The notes below the pieces were generated by a model. The model did not search any database, had not been told where the DNA came from, and saw nothing but the letters and a program-made list of their open reading frames with translations. From an uncultured Porphyromonadaceae bacterium (GTDB lineage Bacteria; Bacteroidota; Bacteroidia; Bacteroidales; Muribaculaceae), in the NCBI GenBank assembly GCA_902495245.1, contig CABUWI010000005.1, forward strand, positions 62,001 through 126,000: a stretch of DNA of 64,000 nucleotides, written 5' to 3'. The position numbers were made by a program, and so were the translations under genes. Shown piece after piece: positions 44,701 through 52,742 of this stretch (position 1 is the stretch's first letter; each line of letters starts with the position of its first letter).

Positions 44701-45489
44701 CACCTCGATGTGGCGCTCTTTGGCGTAGGCCACTACGTCGCGCATCTGCTCCTGGGTGTAGAAGTAGGGGCCGTAGGGCTTGTTGATCCAGTATTGCGTC
44801 TTTGAGTACATGTCGGTGAAAATGCTGTTGGGTGCCGTGGCCGCGATTGTCTGCAGGCGCGGATAGTTCGGCATTTCCAGACGCCAGCCCTGGTCGTCGG
44901 TCAGGTGCCAGTGGAAGTAGTTGAGCTTGTAGTAGCTCATCACTTCAATCATGCGCTTTACCTCTTCGACGGTATAGAAATGGCGGGCGCAGTCGAGCAT
45001 GAAGCCGCGGTAGTCATAGCGGGGCTCGTCTTCGATTGTCAGATAGGGCAGCGAGTAGGTGCCCTCTTTCTTCACACCGGCCATGACGTTGGCGGGCAGA
45101 ATCTTCTTGATTGTCTGTAAACCGAAATAGAGGCCGGCGGGGGTTGACGCCTTGACTTCGATTCCGTTCTCGCCGACGGTCAGGGTGTAGCCTTCGGCGG
45201 CGAGGTTTTCGTCTTTGACAATGGTCAGCTGCGCATTGTCGGTGCCGGTGGTCGCGGTGATGCCGGTTGCGTGGGACAGCGCTGCGCCGAAGCGTGTGGC
45301 CTCGGCGGTCCAGTCTTCGTCAAGACCGGCGGTGCCGATGGTCAGAGCCTGTGGCAGCGTAAACGAGCCCTCGGCCTCAACTTTGACGCTTTTGGGCTTG
45401 GGGGTCAGGTTCAGCGTCGGCGTCTCGGCCTGAACAGCCGTGAAGCCTGCTGCAATCACTGACACCAGTGCTAATAGGGTCTTTTTCAT
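41731..45489 (-). CDS. GH20 beta-N-acetylhexosaminidase with long C-terminal modules (copy 1)
   Basis: A 1252-residue secreted exo-hexosaminidase releasing terminal GlcNAc or GalNAc from glycans by substrate-assisted catalysis. Signal peptide residues 1-21. GH20b-type N-domain ~25-150 (LNLTPKPKSVKVEAEGSFTL). Catalytic barrel ~155-555 with DYRGFMLDCARHFYTVEEVK, FHWHLTDDQGWRLEMP and the catalytic pair D336-E337 in HIGGDECPATGW. Residues ~575-800 and ~1080-1160 resemble ricin-type modules (YRLITKASDARKGLCVELDL; FNVKNYASGKYIQAL). Residues ~1165-1215 resemble MucBP-like repeats. The tail IYDLRGNRLSRISAPGIYIV, NGVKVLVK is a sorting-type end. Last gene of the array. Confidence 0.93.
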   Translation of the reverse strand: MKKTLLALVSVIAAGFTAVQAETPTLNLTPKPKSVKVEAEGSFTLPQALTIGTAGLDEDWTAEATRFGAALSHATGITATTGTDNAQLTIVKDENLAAEGYTLTVGENGIEVKASTPAGLYFGLQTIKKILPANVMAGVKKEGTYSLPYLTIEDEPRYDYRGFMLDCARHFYTVEEVKRMIEVMSYYKLNYFHWHLTDDQGWRLEMPNYPRLQTIAATAPNSIFTDMYSKTQYWINKPYGPYFYTQEQMRDVVAYAKERHIEVIPEVEMPDHLCAAMAAYPEFSCWPDGDHRVWDTGGISSDVLNVANPAAVQFAKDIIDTLIDIFPADFIHIGGDECPATGWEQNEECKAAYKANGYKNIREHQSRFCKEMADYARTKGRSVAFWNEAVTYDGMNLDEIKSTEATIYCWTGPDDAAEKSQKLGLRCIYTPWGPYYINRKQAPNDPPGAGYGNDDVKATYERQPFQSLANKDNDLCFGVQGTFWCEHVSDREYMEWLALPRLIAIAEIGWTPQNKRNFDDFIARVSADRDLLDYNGYKYTEHHMLPREGGDEPVEPGNVMPDPEKWYRLITKASDARKGLCVELDLSQADIQLWGRAQAENNDNQWWKFVEDPANKGHYAMVCKHSPEGSVNTTPTGEGNNAMWTYSVSEKHYDFILDNSHYGAETDGTYHYALHSTKAADDMYMNQALSGKNFRINMHNNPEDGNSGLFVFYPEGGPTTPVDPAEPVLTAGGTYVIENLTFEGYSMADNADTQLGAANAPWQNNVWNVAIATTNPDGSQTITLENAVTGRYVAAAGSHVNRLGKPVSMGDATADITVSRNADGTSAAINVSGNGLWPLPADATSAPLTVRAGRSNEDGTDVYAPQGNAWKFTPVAVKTFDCTDKEGNSLGSFTGGVADGTELSAAAPQLKNMTLESATEGTDGHVACVYTRSAYTVRYEGATADGIIVMTAEENVAPGTTYTLKAPEVPYLHFERFGTDATTITVNSDCTVPVIYSTEGVIGVDRPTRQVTEVEAGKYYLIRDAHADRNAWRGELLDGTVKGVKTANNLSPFYIWQLEAGTNGKFNVKNYASGKYIQALVRSQAAKTGTKPYGFTFAYDTDHWTITGGNGLSWDGNDDMSLVGWTSPGHPIEIYEFVGKPYFTVTVVSVDSEGKQLASVERYVAPGADFVVGAPFRKGYTITAIDGTEGLDKVEGNKTVTITYTSDKQSSISEINAAGNASSAIYDLRGNRLSRISAPGIYIVNGVKVLVK

Positions 45490-45531
45490 TGTGAAAAGTT
45501 ATGGATTATGGGTTAAGATTTTAGAGTTCTT

Positions 45532-45648
45532 GGTTAAGGGTTAAGGGTTAAGAGTTAAGAGTCACGGAATGGAGATGAGAGTTGAGGGGTAAAGAGTTGT
45601 GGAGTAGGTTTTTAACTTGTAACTCTTAACCATTAACTTTTAACTCTC
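45532..45648. repeat. GGTTAAG/TTAAC heptamer repeats between GH20 copies 1 and 2
   Basis: 45532-45562 is tandem GGGTTAA-type heptamers, and 45610-45648 holds the complementary TTAAC-type units (ACTCTTAACCATTAACTTTT). The two stretches could base-pair in the transcript. The unit is the same as at 5602-5632 and 9071-9107. Confidence 0.65.
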
Positions 45649-47301
45649 TCAGCGAGGGAGCATGTGGTGAGGCGAGTAGGGGTAGCCGTTGAGGTCGAGC
45701 AGGTCGCGGTCGGCGCTCATGCGCTTCCGGAAGTCCGGCCAGTCTTTGCCCGACTGCGGCGTCCAGCCCGCTTCGGCAATGGCTATGAGACGCGGCAGCG
45801 CCAGCCACTCCATGTATTCGCGGTCGCTGACATGCTCGCACCAGAAGGTGCCCTGCACGCCGTAGCATTCGGGTGCATCGCCGTCGGCCAGCGTGCGGAA
45901 GGGCACGAGGTTGTAGGTGGCCTTGACGTCGTCGCCTCCCTGGCCGGCTGCCGGCGGGTCGTTCTGCTTGTCTTGCACGCGGTTGATGTAGTAGGGGCCC
46001 CAGGGTGTGTAGATGCTGCGCAGGCCCAGGCCCGTGGCCACTTCGGCGCCCTTGTCGGCTGTGCCGACCGTCCAGCAGTAGATGGTGGCGTCGGTGTCGC
46101 GCACCATGTCGAGGTCGGCGCCGTTTTCAATCACCGCCTCGTTCCAGAGGGCGATTTCGCGGCCGTTGGCTTTCAGATGGTCGGCCATCGCCTTGATGAA
46201 CTTGGTTTGGTGCTGGCGCGGCGAGGTGAAGCCGTTGGCCTTGTAGGCGGCCTGACACTCGGCGTTCTGTTCCCATGCCGTTGTGGGGCATTCGTCGCCG
46301 CCGATGTGGATTGTCTTGTAGGGGAAGATGTCCATCAGGGTGTCGAGAATATCTTTGGCAAACTTCACGGCCGCGGGGTTCTCGACGTTGAGCACGTCTG
46401 ACGAGATGCCGCCGTCGTGCCATACGCGGTGCTCGCCCTGAGGCGTGCATGAAAATTCCGGATAGGCCGTCATGGCAGCGCAGAAGTGGCCCGGCATGTC
46501 GACTTCGGGCACCACCTCGATGTGGCGCGCCTTGGCGTAGGCCACCACGTCGCGCAGCTGCTCCTGGGTGTAGAAGTAGGGGCCGTAGGGCTTGTTGAGC
46601 CAGTATTGAGTCTTGGCGTGCATGTCGGTGAAGCGGCGGTTGGGAGCGGTGGCGCCCACCGTGGTCAGTCGCGGATATTCGGGCATCTCGATGCGCCAGC
46701 CCTGGTCGTCGGTCAGGTGCCAGTGAAAGCGGTTGAGCTTGTAGTAGCTCATCACGTCGAGCATGCGCTTTACCTCTTCGACGGTGAAGAAATGGCGGCT
46801 CACGTCGAGCATGAAGCCGCGGTAGTCATAGCGCGGCTCGTCGTCAATGGCCACGAGAGGCAGCGAGTAGGCGCCCTCTTTTTTCACGCCGGCCATGACG
46901 TTGGGCGGCAGAATCTTCTTGAGCGTCTGAAAGGCGTAATAGAGGCCGTCGGTGGTCGACGCCGCAATGTTCACGCCGGCGGGCGTAACGTTGAGTCGGT
47001 AGCCTTCGGGGGCAATTAGCGTGTCGACGGCCACGGTGATGTCGGCCTGCTTCGCGCCGGTCAGTTCGGCTCCGAGGCCGGTTGCGCGGTTAAGGTCGAC
47101 CGTGAACCGCGCGGCCTCGAATGCCCAGTCGGGCTTCAGACCGTTTGAGCTGACGGTGAGTCCGTTGCGCAGGCTGTATGTGCCGTCTGCAACGGTCATG
47201 GCCTTAGGCTTCGGGGTGAGGTTGACAAAGGCGTCCGCGCCTGTGGCCGCAAGGCTTCCGGCAAGAGCGGCGATTGTCAGCAGCAGAAGTTTGATTTTCA
47301 T
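45649..47301 (-). CDS. GH20 beta-N-acetylhexosaminidase, catalytic part only (copy 2)
   Basis: A 550-residue secreted hexosaminidase. Signal peptide (KIKLLLLTIAALAGSLAATG), N-domain from LTPKPKAMTVADGTYSLRNG, catalytic barrel with DYRGFMLDVSRHFFTVEEVK, FHWHLTDDQGWRIEMPEYPR and catalytic D336-E337 in HIGGDECPTTAWEQN. The catalytic pair falls at the same residue numbers as in copy 1, and the two are very similar over the whole length. It stops right after YSPHHMLPR, where copy 1 reads HHMLPREGG and continues into its C-terminal modules. It therefore lacks the binding modules and the sorting tail and should be periplasmic or released. Confidence 0.93.
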   Translation of the reverse strand: MKIKLLLLTIAALAGSLAATGADAFVNLTPKPKAMTVADGTYSLRNGLTVSSNGLKPDWAFEAARFTVDLNRATGLGAELTGAKQADITVAVDTLIAPEGYRLNVTPAGVNIAASTTDGLYYAFQTLKKILPPNVMAGVKKEGAYSLPLVAIDDEPRYDYRGFMLDVSRHFFTVEEVKRMLDVMSYYKLNRFHWHLTDDQGWRIEMPEYPRLTTVGATAPNRRFTDMHAKTQYWLNKPYGPYFYTQEQLRDVVAYAKARHIEVVPEVDMPGHFCAAMTAYPEFSCTPQGEHRVWHDGGISSDVLNVENPAAVKFAKDILDTLMDIFPYKTIHIGGDECPTTAWEQNAECQAAYKANGFTSPRQHQTKFIKAMADHLKANGREIALWNEAVIENGADLDMVRDTDATIYCWTVGTADKGAEVATGLGLRSIYTPWGPYYINRVQDKQNDPPAAGQGGDDVKATYNLVPFRTLADGDAPECYGVQGTFWCEHVSDREYMEWLALPRLIAIAEAGWTPQSGKDWPDFRKRMSADRDLLDLNGYPYSPHHMLPR

Positions 47302-47325
47302 TGCAGAATCTGTGTTTTTTTGAGG

Positions 47326-50300
47326 TTATTTAACTAAGGTCTTCACGCCGTTGATAATGTAGACGCCCGGACGGCCGACCTTTGAGAGGCGACGGCCCTG
47401 CAGGTCGTAAATGCCGGTGCGGCCGGCGCGTTGGTCGGCGTGCAGTTCGTTGATGCCGTCTTTCTCAACGGTGTAGGTAACGACGATGGTCTTGTTGGAG
47501 TTGATGACGTCGAGACCTTCGTTGCCCTTGACGTCGGTCAGAGCCTTGCCGGGGCGCGATGCGGCTACGAAAACGTAGCTGTCGCCCGGCTTGACGAACA
47601 AGGCCTTCGATGCGAGCAGTTCGCCGTCCTGGTCGCGCTCTTCGACGGTGATGCGGAAGAAGGGGTCGGCCTCGGCCACGGTGTAAAGCTGATGGTCATG
47701 GCCCGTGCCGCCGTCCCAGCCGACGAGCTGCAGGTTTTCGCTGCCGTCCCAGTACATCGAATTGCGCGAGTTTTTAATCGACCAGTGGTCCGTGTTATAC
47801 GTAAATCTGAAGGCGTAGGGAGTTTCGCCCAGAGTGGCCGCAGTGCTGCGTTTCAGCGCCTGCACGTAGAGACCCGAGCCGATGTTTTTCACGTTGAAGT
47901 TGTTGCCGTTGGCTTCGAGCACCCACGTATAGGCGGGGCTCAGCCCCTCGCACGTGCGTGAGCCGCCCACAATCGTGCCGTTGGCGCCGCGGAAGGCGTG
48001 GCGGTCGGGGTGGGTGTCCTCGATGGCATAGACCGTGCCGGCCGTGATTTCATTGACCGGCTCGCCCAGGGCGCGAATGCCTTTGTAAGCCTCGGTCGTG
48101 TAGACGGCATTGAACGTCCACTCGCCGTCGGTATCGTCGAAGCGCTCGAACTGCAGCCAGTCAAACGCGGGAGCTTTCGGCTCGTAGGCGGTGCCGACGG
48201 GCACGTTCTCGGTTACGGTGGCCCAGAGCGTGCCTTCGGTGTCGCGGCAGAGATAGGTGGCTTTATTGAACTTGCGGGTGATTTCGACCGTGGCGGTGAG
48301 GTGGCCGTCTTTTTCTTCGCCTATGGTTTCGCCGGCGTAGGCAAAGCAGTCAAACGGCTCGCAGGCGGGAATGCCGAGCGTTGCGGCCGGTTCGCTGCCG
48401 GCGAGGTCATAGCGGTAGAAGCCGCCTGCCTCGGTCGAGGCGCTGACGGCGCGGCTCACGGCGACAATCTTCCACGTGGCACCCTGCTTGCGCGGCGCGC
48501 CCTCGAAGGCGTTGACGCCCAGCGGGTCGTTCTCCCACGTGGCGCTGAACGCGAACAGGTTCTTGCCGTCGATGGTCAGAACGTACTCGTCGGCATTCTC
48601 TTTCGAGCGCGTAACGACTATGTCGGCCGGTTCGTTGCCGAGCAGCACGTCGAAGCCGCAGTTGTTGGCATATCCGCCGAAGCCGATGCCGGCCGTGGTC
48701 GACACGGCGTTCTCCGACAGCCCGGCAATGTATTGGCCCGTGGCCATGTTGCGCAGGGTGATGGCCTGCGTGTTCGTGGCGGCGTCATACGCGCCGGCGG
48801 TCAGTGTCCAGCCGACTTTGGCATACGTGCGGTCGGGGGCGACGCAAAGGGCGTCGGCAACGGCGAGATGTCCGCGGCCAAGGCCGTTTTCAAACGCATA
48901 GTCGCCCGACGTCAGCGGTTCGAAGGCGGGATTGTCTGCCGCGGTTTCCGCCCCTTCGAGGGCAAAGAGCCAGATGCCGCCGTTGCCGTCAGAGGGGTTG
49001 TTCCAGTTGTTGACGGTCAGGTTCTGGGCGGCCTGCGCGCAGTTCAGATACCAGTCGGTGCCGTTGTCTGAGCGCACGGAGTAGGTGTAGCCCGCGGCCG
49101 TCGTGCCGAACGTCTCGCCCAGCACGAAGTTGTAGTGCTTGGCCGTGTAGTCATAGTTCCAGCGGGCGTTGACCGACGAGCCCTGCATTGCCGGATTGAC
49201 CGAACCGCCGGTTGCGGTGCGGTTAACCATGGCATACTTGCCCGAGCCTTGCGGGTCGGCTTCGAATGTCCAATACTGGCTGTCGTAGGCCGCAGTGCCG
49301 GCTTCGGCCTGCGTGTTGGTCCAGAGCTTGCCGGCCGTTGCGCCGAGCGATGCAATCAGGTCGCTGCCCTCGCCGACGAGTTCGATGCAGCGGTCGCGGC
49401 GTTGGGCGTCGGCCGAGGCCTGAGTGATGAGGCGGTAATACTTGCCCTCTTCGGGCATCACGGCGTCGTGGGCCGAGCCGTCGACATAGTGGCGGCCGTA
49501 GGTGTAGTTGCCCAGGTCAAGCAGACGGGTGTCGGCGTTGAAGCGGGCCTTGAAGTCGTTGAAATTCTTGCGGCTTGCGGGGGTCCAGCCCGTCTCGGCC
49601 ACGGCAATCATGCGCGGCAGGGCGTTATACTCCAGATGTTTGTTCTCGCAGACATATTCCGTCCAGAGGTTGCAGTTAACGCCGTAATAGAGCTCCTTCT
49701 TGGCGGCCTCATAGTCGGGAGTGGCGTTATAGACCGTTTCGAGGTTTATCACGTGGCCCATGGAGTTGGGCTCGTCCGAACCGCCCCACTGCGGATAGTC
49801 GAGATAGTAATGATGGGTCGAGCACCACACCGAGCGCAGCCCCAGGTCGGCGGCCTGCTTCGAGGGGTTGTCGGCGGCGCCGGCGTTGAGCCATGAGTAA
49901 ATCATGATGTCGGCGTTCTTGATCATCTCCTTGTCGGCGCCCGAGGTAGTGATGACCTCGTTCCAGCAGATGAGCTTGCGGTCGTGGCTCTCGCGCGCAT
50001 AGTCGGCCAGCTCTTTGATGAGCCAGTTCTGAATCGCGCGGTCGCTCTTCAGGCCGTAATCTTTCTTGAACTGCTGGCAGGCGGGGCTGTTGGCCCATGC
50101 GGTTGTGGGGCATTCGTCGCCACCGATGTGGATATACTCGTAGGGGAAGATGCCGGCCAGTTCGTCGATGATGTCTTTGGTGAACTGAACCACGGCCGGA
50201 TTGCTCACGTCGAGCACGTCGTCGCTCACGCCGGGCCAGTAGCGCACGGGGTGCTCGCCGTCGGGAGTCGTCGAAAACTCGGGATAGGCGGCGATGGCGG

Positions 50301-51120
50301 CCTGCATGTGGCCGGGCAGGTCGACCTCGGGGCAGATTTCAATATGGCGCTCCTTGGCGTAGGCAACCAGCTCTTTCATTTCGTCGACAGTGTAGAAGTA
50401 GGGACCGTACTGTTCGTTGGTCAGGAAGAGCTTGTGGTTGTCGAAATCCCACCAATAGTTGTTTTTCGGCGCAGCGGCAGCCGTTGTCAGCTTCGGATAT
50501 TTCGGCATCTCAAGGCGCCAGCCCTGGTCGTCGGTCAGGTGCCAGTGCAGGCGGTTCATCTTGTAGACGGCCATGATGTCGACCATCTTCTTCAGCTGGT
50601 CGAGCGAGAAGAAATGGCGCGCGCAGTCAAGCTCCATGCCGCGCCAGGGATAGCGCGGTTCGTCGTTGACGGTGAGACACGGCAGTTCATACTGTCCGGG
50701 GGCGGCGACACCGATGGCCACGTTGGCGCCCGCGATTTTCTTTACGGTCTGAAAGGCGTAATAGAGACCGGCGGCGGTCGAGGCCTCGATGGCCACGCCG
50801 TCGGCTGCCACCGTCAGCTTGTAGCCCTCGGGGGCGATGTCGGCGTTGCGGCTCACGCTGAACAGGCCGTTCGCGCCTTCGGTTACCGTCAGGCCCGTGG
50901 CGTGGGCGAATGCGGCGGCAAACTTGGTTATCTCGGCCTGCATCTCGGCCGTGAGGCCGGTGGAACTGATGGCAAACTGCGACGGCAGGACAAGCGTGCC
51001 CGTGCCGGAGGTCATCTGTTTGGGTTTGGGCGTCAGATTTATGAAATCGGCGGCTGTGGCGGCAACCGGAGCGAAAGCCGCGCCGGCTGCCAGAGCCAAT
51101 GCCAGGAGTTTGTGTTTCAT
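47326..51120 (-). CDS. GH20 beta-N-acetylhexosaminidase with long C-terminal modules (copy 3)
   Basis: A 1264-residue secreted hexosaminidase with the same plan as copy 1 but more diverged. Signal peptide (KHKLLALALAAGAAFAPVAA), N-domain (LTPKPKQMTSGTGTLVLPSQ), catalytic barrel with PWRGMELDCARHFFSLDQLK, LHWHLTDDQGWRLEMPKYPK and catalytic D335-E336 in HIGGDECPTTAW. C-terminal modules include YRLITQASADAQRRDRCIEL, NNFNVKNIGSGLYVQALKRS and a MucBP-like stretch (FFRITVEERDQDGELLASKA). The tail GIYDLQGRRLSKVGRPGVYI, INGVKTLVK matches the 5953-8970 protein. Differences around the active-site loops (e.g. NNYWWDFDNHKLF versus NSIFTDMYSKTQYW) suggest a different linkage preference. Confidence 0.93.
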   Translation of the reverse strand: MKHKLLALALAAGAAFAPVAATAADFINLTPKPKQMTSGTGTLVLPSQFAISSTGLTAEMQAEITKFAAAFAHATGLTVTEGANGLFSVSRNADIAPEGYKLTVAADGVAIEASTAAGLYYAFQTVKKIAGANVAIGVAAPGQYELPCLTVNDEPRYPWRGMELDCARHFFSLDQLKKMVDIMAVYKMNRLHWHLTDDQGWRLEMPKYPKLTTAAAAPKNNYWWDFDNHKLFLTNEQYGPYFYTVDEMKELVAYAKERHIEICPEVDLPGHMQAAIAAYPEFSTTPDGEHPVRYWPGVSDDVLDVSNPAVVQFTKDIIDELAGIFPYEYIHIGGDECPTTAWANSPACQQFKKDYGLKSDRAIQNWLIKELADYARESHDRKLICWNEVITTSGADKEMIKNADIMIYSWLNAGAADNPSKQAADLGLRSVWCSTHHYYLDYPQWGGSDEPNSMGHVINLETVYNATPDYEAAKKELYYGVNCNLWTEYVCENKHLEYNALPRMIAVAETGWTPASRKNFNDFKARFNADTRLLDLGNYTYGRHYVDGSAHDAVMPEEGKYYRLITQASADAQRRDRCIELVGEGSDLIASLGATAGKLWTNTQAEAGTAAYDSQYWTFEADPQGSGKYAMVNRTATGGSVNPAMQGSSVNARWNYDYTAKHYNFVLGETFGTTAAGYTYSVRSDNGTDWYLNCAQAAQNLTVNNWNNPSDGNGGIWLFALEGAETAADNPAFEPLTSGDYAFENGLGRGHLAVADALCVAPDRTYAKVGWTLTAGAYDAATNTQAITLRNMATGQYIAGLSENAVSTTAGIGFGGYANNCGFDVLLGNEPADIVVTRSKENADEYVLTIDGKNLFAFSATWENDPLGVNAFEGAPRKQGATWKIVAVSRAVSASTEAGGFYRYDLAGSEPAATLGIPACEPFDCFAYAGETIGEEKDGHLTATVEITRKFNKATYLCRDTEGTLWATVTENVPVGTAYEPKAPAFDWLQFERFDDTDGEWTFNAVYTTEAYKGIRALGEPVNEITAGTVYAIEDTHPDRHAFRGANGTIVGGSRTCEGLSPAYTWVLEANGNNFNVKNIGSGLYVQALKRSTAATLGETPYAFRFTYNTDHWSIKNSRNSMYWDGSENLQLVGWDGGTGHDHQLYTVAEADPFFRITVEERDQDGELLASKALFVKPGDSYVFVAASRPGKALTDVKGNEGLDVINSNKTIVVTYTVEKDGINELHADQRAGRTGIYDLQGRRLSKVGRPGVYIINGVKTLVK

Positions 51121-51169
51121 GATTTTAAGGTTTAAGGAAGCTTGATTTAAGAGAGAGAAGAGTAGGGGG

Positions 51170-51874
51170 TCAGCGAAGCAGCAGTTTGCCCGTGGCCGTG
51201 CCGCAGCGATAAACGTAAACGCCGGCGGGGAAGCTTTCGAGGTTCAGTGTGCCCGAACCGCCGATGCGACGGCTCACGACGGCGCGTCCGCTTATATTAT
51301 ATAAGGTGAAGTTGGCGGTTTCGGCGAGGTGATAGCGCACCGTGCGGCCGCTGATGGCGATGGTGTTCTCGGCCGATGCCTCGGGGGCGTTGATACCTGC
51401 CTCGTCGGCCGTCATGCAGTGAACGGTGAATTCAACCGTCTCTTTCGAGTCGGTAACCGTTACCTTGATGTCGACACCCTCGTCGGGCATTTCTTTGTTG
51501 AGAATCTCGATTGCAAGAGCTACGCTCGCGCCTTTAGCGCACTCACCCGATTTCGAGATGGCTTCAGCGCCTACAATCTGGCACAAGCCGTCGAAGGCGC
51601 AGAATTGCACCATGTTGCTTTCAGATGCCGACACAGTTACGTTGAGGGTCGACAGGTTGAGCATCGAGGTGGTCGGGGTTACGACCTTGACGCTCAGATT
51701 CGGATTCCAGGTGAATCGGCCGGGGCGGCTTGAGGCTTCGGGTGCGATGTTGAGCACGTCGCCGTTTGCAATTTCAACTGTAGCGTCGTCTTTAACGCCG
51801 CTGACGATAAAGTTCTGGGCCGATGCCGTGAGTGCGGCGCCCAGTACCATGAGGGTTGTAAATAGTTTTTTCAT
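51170..51874 (-). CDS. Exported protein with type A T9SS-like sorting domain
   Basis: A 234-residue secreted protein with no recognised catalytic domain. Signal peptide MKKLFTTLMVLGAALTASAQ. Residues ~22-150 form an Ig-like or jelly-roll beta-domain (FIVSGVKDDATVEIANGDVL, KVVTPTTSMLNLSTLNVTVS). The last ~65 residues (TLYNISGRAVVSRRIGGSGT, LNLESFPAGVYVYRC, GKLLLR) match the type A C-terminal sorting domain of type IX secretion. It lies 22 bases after the Omp28-like gene and 49 bases before GH20 copy 3, so it is probably part of the same transcript. Confidence 0.75.
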   Translation of the reverse strand: MKKLFTTLMVLGAALTASAQNFIVSGVKDDATVEIANGDVLNIAPEASSRPGRFTWNPNLSVKVVTPTTSMLNLSTLNVTVSASESNMVQFCAFDGLCQIVGAEAISKSGECAKGASVALAIEILNKEMPDEGVDIKVTVTDSKETVEFTVHCMTADEAGINAPEASAENTIAISGRTVRYHLAETANFTLYNISGRAVVSRRIGGSGTLNLESFPAGVYVYRCGTATGKLLLR

Positions 51875-51896
51875 AAGCTTTTATGTGATTTGATTA

Positions 51897-52712
51897 TTAT
51901 TCTGTAATTAAACTGCTTTGGGCTGAGTTCAACACTCCGTCGGCCTCGGTCTCGACGAACACGACGGCGCGCAGGTTGGCGGGATTCCACTTTTCGTGGA
52001 GCGGATAAGTTGCCGAATAGGGCTTCTCGCCGCGCGGAATCAGGCTTATCTTCTCGCCGTTGAGGCCGTTGGCCGAGGCGCGATATACGCCGTGGTGAAC
52101 ATAGTTCATGTCATACGTGCCGTTGGCCTGCAGCTGTTCGGCAACGATGTCGTCCTCGACAATCCACACGTGGAGCGTGGCGTTGTCAATCGGGTTGGCG
52201 CTCAGCGAGTTTATCGAGCCCGAAATCACGACGTTGCCGCCACTGACTTCGAGTTTCACGGGGTTGAACGTAATGAGCGGCTCGCGGATTATGCGTTTGG
52301 CAATCTCGCCCTGCCACAGGGCCGTGTTCTCGATTACGGCGCCTCGGCGGCTCACTCTCGCGGCCGGAGCCGTGGTCTGTCCGTTCGAGATGGTGCGGGC
52401 CTCGGGGGTTACGAGGCCGCCGTCGTCGACGGGGAAGCCGAATTGCGGAATGTGAATCCCGACGGAAATCACACCCACGCCGCGTTCAAGATTGTCGGCG
52501 GTGTTATAGGTCGCCTCGATGTCGCGCAACATTGCGTGGCCTGCCGGACAGTTCGAGCAGTCCATGCCGGTGTATTCCTCGATGAGCACCATGCGCTCGG
52601 CCACTATGGGCGCGGGCTTATAGCGGTCTTCGGGCTTGATGACCTCCTCGCAGCCGCTGAGGGCGGCGCCGAGCAGAGCGACAAGCGGAATCAGGTGGTA
52701 TAGGGGTTTCAT
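51897..52712 (-). CDS. Omp28-related lipoprotein with thioredoxin-like motif
   Basis: A 271-residue lipoprotein related to Omp28 of Porphyromonas. The signal ends in the lipobox LSGC (Cys21). ERMVLIEEYTGMDCSNCPAG, HAMLRDIEATY is the thioredoxin-like segment with a CxxC (CSNC). The second half is a beta-sandwich (FNPVKLEVSGGNVVISGSIN, NATLHVWIVEDDIVAEQLQA). Members are outer-membrane or surface proteins of unclear role, often next to sorting-domain proteins, as here. It is 30 bases downstream of the DUF6029 gene. Confidence 0.85.
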   Translation of the reverse strand: MKPLYHLIPLVALLGAALSGCEEVIKPEDRYKPAPIVAERMVLIEEYTGMDCSNCPAGHAMLRDIEATYNTADNLERGVGVISVGIHIPQFGFPVDDGGLVTPEARTISNGQTTAPAARVSRRGAVIENTALWQGEIAKRIIREPLITFNPVKLEVSGGNVVISGSINSLSANPIDNATLHVWIVEDDIVAEQLQANGTYDMNYVHHGVYRASANGLNGEKISLIPRGEKPYSATYPLHEKWNPANLRAVVFVETEADGVLNSAQSSLITE

Positions 52713-52742
52713 AGGTGTTGTTGTCTCCTTTTGCGTGAGTAT

